A stretch of DNA of 64,000 bases from Cantharellus purpuraceus (Eukaryota; Basidiomycota; Agaricomycetes; Cantharellales; Hydnaceae), in assembly GCA_025174535.1 (NCBI GenBank), contig JALBUN010000006.1:806001-870000 (forward strand), in the 5' to 3' direction. Of this stretch, positions 23,823-36,269 are shown piece by piece. Numbering within the stretch: the stretch's first letter is position 1; each line of letters begins with the position of its first letter. A program made the translations under genes and the position numbers. The notes under the pieces were generated by a model. That model was not told the origin of the DNA. It saw nothing but the letters and a program-made list of their open reading frames with translations, and did no database searches.

Positions 23823-25165
23823 CCGTCGGACCGGGTAGCGATGCTATTGGCTGGGGAGTTGAGAGCGTCGGAGAGTCGACGTCCAGACAATTCAATTGAT
23901 GTACCCTTATTCTTGACAAAGCAGAATTAAGGCACGGGAAATACAGTTTTACTTCAAGGCCATATGGACATAATACACCGCGCGGGGTTCTCAGTGTGAT
24001 CCCAGCGGCGGACGACAAACGCAATGTTTGTCGTGATGGAAGTCACGATTAACTTGGAGGTCGGGCAGTGCAGTAGGAGTATACTTGAAATTAACTCGGC
24101 GCTCTAAGCCATGAATGAACTGATGCGTTTCAGGACACTGCGGCTTCCGACGTAGCCCCGAATGTCGAGTGGGAAGGGATACCAGCTCAAACCTCTGATG
24201 AAACTTAGTCTCACGGCAGGTAGCATTGCGTAAGGCACGTGAAGATATTACGTCGAGGTGCAGATGTTGAGTGCATTTCGTGCAATACGTTGCAACAGGA
24301 ACGGGTGGATTGCCTGGCGGTCAATGCAACCAAAGGTGCCCCGGAAGACGAAGATTGCTGCGCAGGGATGTTCCTGCATGAGTTGCCATGCTGGAGGTGT
24401 TAGAAGCAGTTGCACGGGAGGTGACGGGAGGCGACGGGAAGAGGTCGGCTCAACGTTGAAGCGGGATACAGGGCGTGTGGGGGGCGCTGAGGCGGGCAGC
24501 AAAAATGGGACCCGGGGATCCGAGAAGGTGGTATGATCTGCAACGGAATTATGGGCTGCGTGACCATTGGAGAGAAGATCGACGCTGTGCCCACCGGGAT
24601 GCGCTGAGCAAAGAGATTGGACGGCGGACCGGACGGCCATCAAGATCAGAGGCAATGGAGTGACACGCCATCCACGTGTGAGGAAGGAGACTTTGACTAT
24701 AAGAGGCAACATAGACCGAAAACTGCACAGCGATGAAACCTTTGTTCTATTTTCTAAAAAAAAATTTCTACTCTTTTCGCATGATAGCCGAGCCAGGTGG
24801 CATGACACTGCCTGCAGGCAAAAGCGGCGGGTATTGCCATCCGCTTATTAAGCGGTAGGAGTTTGAACTTCTTTACCACAGATCGATGAGGGGGAGATGG
24901 AGAAAGCAACCAAATTCGCGTCAATATGCCGCAAAATATTTTGCGCTGTTTTTCTCTCTCGTTGCTCATCTGGAAATCCATACAAATCTGTTTTGCATAT
25001 CTTCCTGAAACAGAATTAATCCAGTTGTTGTGGAGCTCCAGACTTGACATCCTTTAAATGTTAATCCCTAGCAGCCGCTCATGACCTCACCCCGCCTCAA
25101 ATAGCCACCCTTTCTTCCTTCTCCTTCCCCGTCCTGACACGCCCGCCTCTTGTCCTCGCCTCCGC
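23823..25165. other. Intergenic, no gene seen
   Basis: Overlapping short frames on both strands at 24248-24851 have no family character and look like GC-biased noise. The last ~100 bp before the TEA-domain gene are pyrimidine-rich (cttctccttccccg), as is usual for a fungal core promoter. Confidence 0.45.
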
Positions 25166-26737
25166 ATGCACCAACAGGAAATGGGAAAGACCTCGTCCTC
25201 CAGAAGACGGCCCTCTGACGGCCATCCCTATGCAGCAGACCGTCCAAAGGTTTCCATCTCCTCCTCTGAAAACTTGCCCTCCGATATGCCCACTCCCATC
25301 AGTGCTCCGTCTTCCTACCTCGACACGTCTATTCCTTTCAACCTTCCACCGCGCCGCTCTATGAAGATGTTGAAGGATGGCTCAGACTTTGTCTGGCCCG
25401 ATGCTGCACATGCCCTGTTTGTGCGAGGTACGGTGCTTTTACCCTCCTTGCGTTCCATTCTCATGCCATCTCTAGGTCTGCAAGCTTGGAAGTTCATTAA
25501 CATTGGCAGCAAGCGCACGAGGGCACCAAGAGGCGAGGGCAAGACTGACTTTCTCACGCGCTATCTGCAGAGTCACGGCGTTGAGCGCACAAAGAAGCAA
25601 GTCGCCTCACACCTGTAAGTATTAATGGCGCCACGCTCCACATCTTCTCATCCACTTTTCGCAGACAAGTCCTCAGAACAGAATGGCGGAATTTGCACAG
25701 TACGTTTGGACAAGTGCCACATATCCTACGTGTCGCTAACGCGCCACTCAGATCCCGTCCTGTTGAGTCTGGTGGACGAGACAGCCTCCCATGCCCGCTC
25801 GCTGTCTGAGCCTTCGCTTCCGCCACCAGTGCCCACAACATCCCGTTCTTCCCCCTCCAGTGCCACATCTTTGCCCGTTTTCCACCCCTCCCCCGAATCC
25901 AGTGACGATCGTGCCGTCTCCACACCTGCACTTCCCTCACCCGTCCCCACGGTGTCACCCCCATCCTCCTCGAACCTGTTTCACCCCGCGCATAATCTTT
26001 ACGGCACGCGCCCGCAGTTGTTCCCCGTGTCCATTCCGGACGACCCATACCCCACCCACTCCACAACCGACATTGGATCCTGGCAGATGGACAACACTGT
26101 TTGGAACCCTCCATCGGACAGATTTGCCTCTCAACGGGCTGACTGTTTCTCGCGGCAACCGTCAAATTATCCGGTTGCTGGATACGACTCCGGTTTCCAG
26201 GACCATCAGCGCCCGGCCAGAACCATGGATCCACCCCTCCGCGAGTCGTCGTCCATTGGAACAGACTACTATGTGCAAGGCATTTCAAGTCACAGGGATC
26301 TGGCATCTAGTCTAAGTATCGGGCCGCATTCGCAAACCTGTCTCACCTTGGAGACAGGTAATTCACCTACGCTGGACCTGACGTCTCAGGCCAGCATTCC
26401 GCTTCCGCCTTTTGACTCGTACAATGGTTCTCCTTCATATCCTATTCTTCAGCAACCCACCCCGCGCGATAGCTTTGGTAACGCGAGCATGTCCTATGGA
26501 ATCGAGCCCTACCAATCGCAGTACGGCATAGGTGGGGAGCAGTTGCAACAGCAGCAGCAGCCGACGCCTTCTTCACATACTCTGGGAATCGCTGGATCCG
26601 CATCGTCATACGATGTCGTCGAGCCCGATTTCTTGGGCGTGTCGTCACACGTCCAACATCCGCAATGGGTTCGTCCGCCTGCTACCTTTCCAAGGTCGCC
26701 CGACACCACCGAACAACGTCGGAGTCCCGAAGTATGA
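25166..26737 (+). CDS. TEA/ATTS-domain transcription factor
   Basis: Four exons (25166-25427, 25476-25614, 25665-25699, 25752-26737) give 473 residues with consistent phases. Residues ~75-140 form a TEA-type DNA-binding domain. FVWPDAAHALFVRGL matches helix 1, GKTDFLTRYLQSHG matches helix 2, and VERTKKQVASHLQVLR matches the recognition helix; the R-T-x-K-Q-V-x-S-H-x-Q-V string is the family hallmark. In fungi the group includes AbaA and Tec1, regulators of conidiation or filamentation that bind CATTCC-like sites. The ~330 residues after the domain are low-complexity (Pro, Ser, Gln; a CAG run near 26550) and probably activate transcription or mediate contacts. No YAP/TEAD-type C-terminal fold was recognised. 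Translation could also start at Met-6; the first ATG was taken. Confidence 0.82.
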
Positions 26738-28509
26738 CCCGCTTTCGCTCCCTACCGTAACAAAACACCCTACATTATAATCGTGCGGACCTGTGGTTTC
26801 CTAATGAGCTCCCTGGACGCCTTAATTCATTCCCGACGGTTCGGAAGTCGTCTGGATGTTCGGAGTCAAGTCTTTCTGTAGTTGGACACTGTCATAGGCT
26901 AGAGTCGTTGCACTCGCCCGACGATGTAACCACCGTTCACACTTGAATCTCCTTGAATCTCCTTAAAGCTCTTCCACACACATTTTGTCAGATTAGTTTT
27001 TTTCGCGAGGTTCGAAGAAAGCTAGACACTTCTTTTTTCTCTGGACGCCGTCGTTCTTGTGTTTTCGAGTTTGGAGCGAGTTCTCCTCCTTCTCCACACC
27101 ACACACTGCACATATGCCTCTTCCCTTCCTCACCCCTCCCCCTCTCACCCGCCACATCACGGCCACTGGCGGGTGAAGAGTAAATAGCCCCACTTTGGGT
27201 TCGCACATGACGCAGACGTCTCCCGACCCCGTGCAGGTCACGCCATCGCCATCGCCATCATACCGCATTTTCGCGCATCCCGCTGGTTCTCAGCCTTTGA
27301 CGCGGTTGCACATACCCTGCACATGTATATTGTAGTGGCGCCCCATATGGCACAACACGTCCCTTGGGAAGTATTATAGTAATGTTTTGTTCATCCCTAT
27401 TAGGGCCCATTCATACCCCTTTCCCCCAACAAATCCACTAATGCCCCTCCTATTGGAGTACTCGCATCCAGTGTACCCTACTTGAATATCTTTATTCCTC
27501 ATTTCCTGTCTTCTCCCTCGCCATCATGCATTTTGTTTGTTTGTTTTGGACACTTACCCCCATATTTGCATGATTATACGTCTAATCACAGTAGTATTAA
27601 AAATGCTAAAGCTTTGAAACATTCGGTGCACTAGGTCAGAAGATAATGGTACTAAGCACTGCTACAAGCTTGGCGAGCTTTGCGAACCAGTGGTTACTGC
27701 GGCGTGAACGGCGGCGGTGGAGAGCTGTCCACGAGGGCAGAAGACAGCGCTGAAATTGCTGCGAGTTTGGAGGAGGTTATTGTGGCTATGTCCACTGCGG
27801 CATGAATGAGGCATAGGTTGCTGCATGAGGCGTGAGTCGGAGTACTTCGGAACGAGAAAGCAGTGGGATCGAAAGGAAAGGGGGGGTAGTGGAGATAAGT
27901 TCACCCGCCGAAGCTGATGCTGATGGTGCATCGATGATGCTTCCCTCCCCGCTTCCCCGTCGTTGATTTTCTTGGGCGCAAATGACTTTTTGGAAACACG
28001 ATAAAAATAAAATATTTAGAAGGTTTAAGTATGGGTGGAGCTGTTGCGTCCGGACTGATGGCAGCTAGGGGCGCCTACGCAGGCCGGGGGAGGCCATGTA
28101 CTAGTACTTGCTACCTGGGAAGGAACCAACATTCCTCTCATATCCGTATATGTGGCGTCGAACAAAACACAAGACACAAGACACAGGTGACACTGCGACG
28201 ATCGAGAAAAATGTGTTATGAATTCCTAGGTACGCATCTCGAAGATGCGGGAGATTAGATAGATCTTTATCAAGGGCAGCAGCCCCCCAGCCCCCCTTCC
28301 TGCCCTCCCCCCTTGCCTTCAGCTCACTCCCCCCTCTCTTCAGGCTTAAGCTTGCAGGCACCATACCCTCTTCCACACAGGCGGAGCTCGGGGACACTGC
28401 TGATGGAACATCCTGGGGTAGACAAACAATACAGTGCAAGGGGGCTGGCATCCCATCCACCCCTCATTGTACATTAGAAGTTACCACGCAAATGAAAGAC
28501 TCGGAGGAT
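26738..28509. other. Intergenic, no gene seen
   Basis: No exon chain was recognised. A T-rich 3' region follows the TEA gene; pyrimidine-rich DNA continues to about 27550 and an A-rich patch lies at 28004-28020. Frames at 27662-27931 (minus) and 28101-28460 (minus) carry no motif. The segment ends at the stop of the minus-strand release-factor gene. Confidence 0.4.
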
Positions 28510-30260
28510 TTAGCATTCTAGAAGCTCTTCCATTACGGCGGCGTCGTGATTCTTCTTTAATGCGTCGGTAATCATGCCTAGGCCATCGCCTTCAAGAACA
28601 GCGTCGAGATTGTTGATGGTAAGGTTGATGCGGTGGTCCGTAACACGACCCTAGAGTATTGCGCCAAAGAAAAAAAAATCGTTGGCAAAATTGGTTGTAC
28701 TACCAACTGACGCCCCCACCCTCGAGGGGGACGTACCTGCGCCCAGTTGTATGTTCTGACCTTCTCGCTCCTGTCTGCCCCTCGCACGAGAGCACGCCGA
28801 ACGGACCGGCGCTCCGAGACTTCTTGTTGAAGCTTTCGGTCGAGGAGCCGTGCGGATAAGACCTGGAACGCTTTATCACGGTTCTTTGGGGGTCACAGAC
28901 AAATAACAAGCATGTCAGATAGCAATGAAAATCCGGAACACGAATTTGAATTTGGGCGTACTCTGTGTTGGCTGCGTTCATCTTGCATTGAGACGGTGAT
29001 TCCCGTCGGTAGGTGTGTCAGCCGGACTGCAGACTCTGTTTTATTCACGTGCTGCGTTGGTGCATAACCAAACGTGCATCAGGAAAATAAGACATTTTAG
29101 GATATATGAAAGTACCTGGCCGCCGGCCCCTCGTGCACGCATCACTTCGATTTTGACATCTTTGAGGTCATATAGTTGTTGTGACGCAGATCCTGGCGTT
29201 TCATGCGACAGGGGAAGCACCTGTGGCATCGAAGTCAGTACTAAGGCAACGCCAAGCCATGACATGAAAATCATTCATTTTAACAATGGAACGCTATGAT
29301 GTGCACCGCCACATGAAACACCACTACCGTATTGCAAAATCTCGGAACTCACCACAACGGCCGCTGTACTGGTGTGGACTCTTCCGCTTCGTTCTGTTTC
29401 GGGTACTCTCTGCACTCTATGGACGCCGCTTTCCCACCTGAGCGTATCGTAGGCGCCTTCACCGCGCACTTCGAGTATAGCGGTTTTCGTGCCTCTCCCG
29501 CTTTCGTTTTCGTCCTTAGCGATCACCTCGACTTGCCACCCATTCGTTTCTCCCGCACGGCCATACATGCGGAGGAGGTCGGAGACGAAGAGCGCGGCCT
29601 CATCGCCACCCACGCCAGCTTTTAGCTCCATTATTGCAGAGTGTTCGCGTGTGGATGAGGGTGGAATGAGGAGCGAGGGGAACGTGGTAGACAGGTGGGA
29701 AGAGAGGACAGATATCAGTTGCGACTGTTCTGTGCTCGCGAGTGAGCGCATGGCGGGGTCCGGGTCAGAAAGGAGAGGCGCAGCCTCTAGGATGGCCTTG
29801 CAGACATCGGAAACTTAGACGCTTGACGTTGAATATAAGTGCATAACAACTAACCTGTTTCGTTGATGTATACGTATCCCATGCCGATTGAAGAGGCTCC
29901 AGCTCCTTGATAATCCGCAGGTTGTCTATTCCTTTTAAGGTGGCAACGGCATTCGATTCTGGGTCTAGCTTATGGGCCAATAGAGTCAGACGTTACTTTG
30001 AAGCGGCTAGACAGCTATTTCCCTACCTGATTCAATGCCTCAGCTCTAGTAAGGACTTTCTTTTCCACTACATTTAACATGCGAGTGGACTCCTGCTCTA
30101 ATTGTTGAATGGCGTTCCTTGCAGCCTCTGGCTGCACAAGAGGTATCCGGGCTCCTCCTCCATGGAGCTTCGTGCTACTATTCCTAACCAATACGGTCCT
30201 TGTGAAACACCTAGTATTGCGACGTCCAGCCGAACATAGCCATGGCCGATGAAACAACAT
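28510..30260 (-). CDS. MRF1: Mitochondrial peptide chain release factor 1
   Basis: The minus-strand multi-exon gene starts at 30260 with an Arg-rich, acid-poor leader ([21 protein letters not shown]) that looks like a mitochondrial targeting peptide. Class-I release-factor hallmarks follow in order. They are [22 protein letters not shown], then [20 protein letters not shown] with PET at the codon-recognition (PxT) position, then [10 protein letters not shown]. The catalytic GGQ is encoded at 29116-29124. An intron separates it from [18 protein letters not shown]. The protein ends with [14 protein letters not shown] sequence near 28600 and EELLEC before the stop at 28510-28512. The product releases completed chains from mitochondrial ribosomes at UAA/UAG. 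It is distinct from cytosolic eRF1. No lesions were seen. Confidence 0.9.
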
Positions 30261-31185
30261 GGTAAAGCAGCGCTAACTTTATTTTTCTTCCACCGTTGAC
30301 TTGTCAACCGTCGCGCCTTGCTCTCTTTTCTTTGTCTTTTTTTTTTTTGTCTTTTTTTCTTTCTTGGCGTACTCCCGCAGCGGCGTTTGAAACAGGCGCG
30401 CGTATGCCATTTACAGTAATGTTTTTCCCATCACGTTATGTGGAAAGACGGATAAGCTGGCCACTCGGGTGCCTTTGTTCATCACAGCAACGAACAAGTC
30501 CGCATCAGGCCGCGCACCGCTGGTGATAATGATGCCGTCCAATACACAGTGTACGACGAGACCCTTATCATTTGTTGTGCACTCCGTATTGGTCCGTCTT
30601 TCATTTTGTTAGTTTTGATGTAATTTCAAGCATGAGATCCTGCCCTCCGCGCCGTGCTCGCCACTAATCTGTGGATCCTCCGCCAACACGTCATACGGTA
30701 CAACCCAGCTGATGACCAATAATATCGGCTCCCCGAAATTGCGTCTCGGAGCAAGATGGCATCGCCCTGCATCGCCGTGATAGTTACAAATGATATTTTG
30801 GTGCAGACGGGGGATGACGGGGGTGACGGCAAGCCGAAACACAATCATTTCGCCATTGTTGGACCACTTCGCCGCAGTGACACATATTACAACGCTGCAA
30901 CTCCCTGATACCACCCATTCAAGCTCACAACTTTGGTCCTGATGGACAAATTACACCATATAGTTTCGGAGGTTCTCTCCAGCTCATGTTAATCAAGAAA
31001 AATGGTTAAATCCAACCTTCCTGTCTCGAAAGGGGTATGATCTACAATAGATTAATCGATAAGATGGCCTATAGCAAGGTGTGTGTAGCAACGAATGCGA
31101 GGTCAGTGGTGGATTGATAGGGCCTATTGGCCAGATAATGTAGCACAGCAAGCCAGAATGACTGCACAATCACCTAGGGTGAAGA
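30261..31185. other. Intergenic with poly-T tracts
   Basis: Upstream region of the release-factor gene. It has T-rich runs at 30337-30360 and otherwise no recognisable coding or RNA features. A minus-strand frame at 30609-30914 lacks any motif. Confidence 0.4.
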
Positions 31186-33718
31186 CTAGAGCTGCCGCCC
31201 TTGGTCAAGCGCATCAAGAGCAGCATGTGTTCTCATGATGAGTGCATTTTCCATGCTATACTTGCCCTTCCGATTTGCGCTTGATACTTCAAGCGGCTTG
31301 CCTGCTCCAACGTGAATAAAGATACTGAGATCCAGAGGGATCTGACAACCCACCAGAGAAGACAAGGTCGAGGTGCTTTCGGGCCTCTTCCTTATTACCC
31401 TGGCAGGCCAGGAGTCGGCCCAGCTCATAGTCTGTTGTGCCCGACATCAATGGGAATCCGGTGCTGTATCTACCCACTCACGAGCATGGTAAACAAGATA
31501 GTGATCCAGCTGGATCTTGGGGCCATCGGCGATGACCTGCCGGAGAATTTCTTCGGCCTTGGAGGAGGCCTCAGCCTGTGGCATTGCTCGCTTCTCGTTG
31601 GGGTCCAACTCTGCATCCGGGTCCTACGGCGCGGAGTCAGCGAGACATCGAGTACACAAACCGGTGTTATCATACCGGATAAGCCACATATCTAAGGCAC
31701 ACTCCTTTTAAGAAGCGAGAAAGGGCAAGATCATCCCAATATTGGCCAGCATCGCTTGATGTGTTCGCGTCGTGACTCCCGTATGACTCTGGCTTGTCCT
31801 TGGTAACGTCAAGCTGCTGTAATTGTTCCTCAACCAAGGGGAGCATCCGCTCTGCTATGACCGACTGTGGCGCATGTGCAATTGCAAGAAAGTTATACGA
31901 AAATTCGAGTGCTGGCAATGCCAACCGCCGATTCTGTTTCTGGTACTTGCGTGCTTTACGTGCAATGAATTTCTGCGTCACGGTCAATAACGCGACATGT
32001 AATTTTACTGATGTCACGCATACCTCCAATGGTATCGATTTTCCAGCAATGCGTTGCATGAGGCTAGGGACCTTCTGAAGCAGTTCGTCTGCCTCGTTCG
32101 CATTATCCCTACCACCAATCTGCAACAGACACACTGCGACGCCATACTAGAAGCAAGCATGTAAGGTGCAGATACGAACTAACTCAGTAAATTCACGTAC
32201 AGTATAGCATGCTTTGGACCAGGTAGCCTCTGCTCGCAGCTTTCGCCAATATTCGAGAGACGCGGGAATATCCCATAACGCTAGGGTTGCACCAGCAATC
32301 TCCCACCATGAAATATGATAGAGGTTCGCGTATTGCGTCTGTGCTTTCATAGCGCGAGTGTAACTTTCAATCGCAAGACGTGGTTGGCTGCGACAGAGAC
32401 GGATACGCCCTTCCCCAAATAGGAAGAACACACCTGAGTCATTTGCTCAATACAAATAAACAATCTGACACGAGTTTAATTGCAAACCAGAAGGAAAACG
32501 CTTCAGATTCCATGCGAGAATCTTGCTCGCATATCGGATGTCCACTCCATCAAAAGTAAAGCTCGACAGCACAAGATGGAAAATAAGGAGTGCCATGTCA
32601 GTAATGGGCCGTCTAACACCTTCCTGTTCGGTATTTATACCAGGATCAGCCACCGAAAGGTCTGGCGACCAACCACCAGCTTTAGCTAGGGTCTGGAGAC
32701 CTTCTCTACGGTCGCCCTTGTATCCGAAGAGCTCCATGACGGTACCAATACGGGAAGGCAAGAGTGAGAGAAGGAGATGGGTTACGCCCATACCAAGGAG
32801 AACACCGCTGCGAAAGTCATTGTCGATGTCTGGGTGTTGAGGTCCTGTACCTGCGGCGACAGATTCGGCATCCATATCATCCAGATATCGCGCAAGAAGA
32901 CGATACACTTGTACGCAGGTACGCATGTTGAGACTACGATACGACGTCAAGCAATAAGGACTAGAGAGACATGCATAGTAACCACGTACGCTTCTTTAAT
33001 AAACTGCAGCCAATCTCCCGAGTAGACTATGCCCAGTACTGCCTTTTCAAACATGGTCTCTGCAAAGATGAGCTCGGCGTGGCGCTCAATCGGAGTCATT
33101 GACTTGACAAAGGCGACTGATGGACTGGCGACCAAGGACGCAAGCTTAGTTGTGAAAGAACTGCGTTTGCGATGCTGATTCGCGATCTGATTGGCGTGCT
33201 TAACAATCGCAATGGCTGCTGCTAAATCCTGGAGATGCCAGGTTAATTGAAATGATATGGACTTGAATAACAGACACACTTCGTCCTCGTAGCTCATAAG
33301 GGCCTTGATAGCCTGAATCAGACCGTAACCGGAAGCACAGTAAAGCCTTTCTCTGTGGGCGAGCTTTGTCACCCAAACTCAGGACAACGCCGCGCACTCA
33401 CTTGACAGGATCCCTACCATTAAGAAGCTCCTCACTCTCTACCATCTTGGATTCCAAAAAGAGTTGGAGAGCCATGCGAACGATAGGCAGATCATCCAAA
33501 GCCGTTTTTGCATCATATGACTCTCCACCCTCAGAGATGAACAAGGCCTGCAACGACGCAACATTGGCCTTTGCAGCTGCTGAAGGCGTCACAGGCGGCG
33601 ATGTGGACTGGCCGTCTAGCAGAGCCTCCTGCGGTGGTTCGGAAGCCATGGTGGACAGGTTGAGAGACCGGCGGCCTGTTGCATTTGTCACAGTTCGGCT
33701 ACTGATGTTCTTCCCCAC
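31186..33718 (-). CDS. Iml2/TTC39-family TPR protein
   Basis: Minus-strand exon chain from MGKNISSRTV (33718; a second ATG at 33649 gives MASEPPQEALL) to the stop at 31186-31188. Family blocks visible are LPIVRMALQLFLESKMVESEELL, ERLYCASGYGLIQAIKALMSYED, and PIERHAELIFAETMFEKAVLGI. They continue with FRSGVLLGMGVTHLLLSLLPSR, VMELFGYKGDR with GLQTLAKAG, and FHLVLSSF. The C-terminal TPR units include YHISWWEIAGATLALWDI, SLEYWRKLRAEATWSKACY and YELGRLLACQGNKEEARKHL. IML2/TTC39 proteins are TPR proteins; yeast Iml2 is linked to lipid droplets, inclusion-body clearance and the mitochondrial outer membrane. The assignment rests on the FGYKGDR and LLLSLLP blocks. Introns are short and GT-AG where checked (33347-33398 region). 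Confidence 0.85.
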
Positions 33719-36269
33719 ACATTGACCATCCGGCGACCCTGGCTACGGATACAATTCTATATACATATCACTCCGACCGATTGGCTGCAACTTGTGCTCT
33801 CCTATGCTCTACTATATACTTTACTCGAGGATGGAAACTGTCGAGATTGTCAAACTATCTGGGGCCACATGACTTTTGGTGCCTCTCATCAAACCCTGTC
33901 TCACATTAGCACGGTCTCCTGGTTATTACGAGAATGTAATGACATTGGGAGATGGTCATTTTACATTGGAATCCTCTTTCAAAAAGCTATGCTTCACGAA
34001 CGAATCCAAGAATGTCCGGCCAGGCTGGTCACTAGCTATATAATGGCATTATATTGACATTTAGCACTCTCGAAACAATATTAGCTTGGAACGTCTGCAG
34101 ACCAATCGTGCCCCAGCCTTTCCCTCTCTCGGTTCCAAGACGCCCCTTAACTCCACATCAGCTGAAGCTCATTTGTTTTACCCCAACATCTTCATTCTCC
34201 AAGGAGAAGGCTCGACGGTCGTGTATTCAGCCTGCAGGTGTGGAAGCACTGGTAGCTGTAGGCACGTGTCTCTCATCCCCCTTTTACTGACTTGCAATCG
34301 TGGTATTTCATTCCCCGTCTTAGCAACTCGATCAACAAAAGTCAGGCCCAACTAGACAGTCACCGCTACATGTGTACGTTGCTCCACTAAATACCCTGAC
34401 CCAGACGATCCAGACGAGTTGCTCCATCCCTTCAGGCGAAACACAATATTCATTGGCTCAGGTTTTACCAGGAAGAGAGTTATTCCTTAACACACGTTAT
34501 TCGTGGTTCCAGAAGATGTCAACAACAGCCCAGTCATCTTTATCCTATCAAACCTAGTGATGTGACTGGGGTGCAGGGTTGTGGTGTCCATGTCATACCT
34601 GGAGTATGAAATTGGAGAAAAGTCTTTGGACCACAGGAAGAGCTAGGGGAATTATGAGTAGTCTAAGAAATTACAGAGCATGCGTGTTCCTTTCCACAGG
34701 TCCGAACCTTTAGTCAATGGAACAAGTGATGGCACTGTATATGAGTAGTACGCATCGACACCTTCAACCATTTTTTACAGATCGAGAGATAAGTCTATGT
34801 TTCATCGCCCCTGCTGTGCGGCTTGAAGATGTAACAGGCTTCAAAATACATACACATCCCAACCAGACTAGGATAGATCAGGATCCGGGTGATTTTCTGG
34901 CCAAGGGGTGTCATTCAGACCTGCCCTGGAGGATTTTCGGGCCGATTAAGTTGAATGCGTGGCGTACGAGAAATGACTAGGACGTTGTCTGATCCTCATC
35001 CTCGTGGAGCGGTGAAATGATGATTACCCCTTTATGACTGTGTTATGTGGGGTTTGGCCGCTGCGTAATAGATTAGTGTTTCATCACGTCTGCCGTGTTA
35101 GGCCTTCATTAGGCTTCTACCTCTCCCGCTATGCTTGTTTCCAGTGCCGTTCGATTTCTTGGGCATCCATTGAGTATTTCTCGAGAAAGAGGTCTGGGCT
35201 AAATTGCACGTCGTTCGTACCGGCACTACGCTGGCCTATTACCCGAGGCACTAGCCGTGGAGCTGAGGATACGTTTGCCAAAGAGTCGTCTGCATTCGCA
35301 CCGCTTCTGTTGAACTTTTAAGATAATATACAACGTTTTCATGAGCAGTGGGTTTTGGAGGACCAATAAGTTCGTGAGAACATAGGATATAGCCAGAGTG
35401 TTATGGGACTATGGTGCTCTCAGGCACGTACAAAAAAGGCTCATGCGCAGCCAACTTTGTCCAGACCCGACAGGCCTAACAAAACACCCATAGGACAAAG
35501 TAAAACCCTAGATGATTGTACTTGGAACGAAACACACCTGAAACACGGAAGGGGATGGAGGCGTTCCTTGAGAATTTCAGTGATCTTGATGTTCCATCGA
35601 CCCTCATCGCCTCAGTGAGCAAATCGGTTGGAGTCAGTTATACGCTGTTTTGCAGTCCTAAAAGTTGTGTCATCAGTGGACAAACTTAGTCCCCGTGGGA
35701 GTATCAATCATCGCTAGTAGTATTAAATAACATACCCCTAGTGGTGCTCTCGGTTTTCTGAGGTCTAGGCTCAATAATGGTTATGGTAGCCGTCCTTCTG
35801 GTGTGGGGGGAGATTTATAAAGGGGCACTGTAAATATTGCGCACAAATACTATTCAGATCGTGGCCTGCTTGTTTTCATCTGTATGGTCGAATCTCGAAT
35901 CACGTAACGGTGCGACAGTGTGACGAAGACGTAATTGACTGGATGCTCTTCAAAAATTTAATCTTTAATATTTCAAGCTCGCGTTCCTCCTTTCAGTCTC
36001 CCTCATGCTGCACCAAGTTGCTAGAAAATGTTTTGCCCTAAATTTAATAGGGGGGAGACCTTTGCGATGTTCTTACCGATTTTGAAGGGCCTTCTACTGC
36101 ATTGGACGCGATGTTTTTTTAAACGTCGATCTGGCATACGGTAGGGGATATCGGTCTTGTGACGCAGAGTCACTTTGATAGTGGGTCACTACTGGGATAC
36201 AAATACATGTGAGACATTTGCAAGATTCTTGAATGCAGGTGCCCTAGACAATACGTAACTGGAGGCTCC
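33719..36269. other. Gene-poor 2.5 kb
   Basis: I see no exon chain or conserved motif on either strand. Short frames (33722-34057, 34054-34355, 35034-35321, 35403-35618) have no family character. The stretch is AT-richer than the neighbouring genes and could hold unrecognised repeat remnants. Confidence 0.4.

Noticed and set aside
24248..24851. Overlapping frames on both strands suggesting a gene
   Set aside because: Composition-driven open frames with no motif, no intron logic and mutual overlap.
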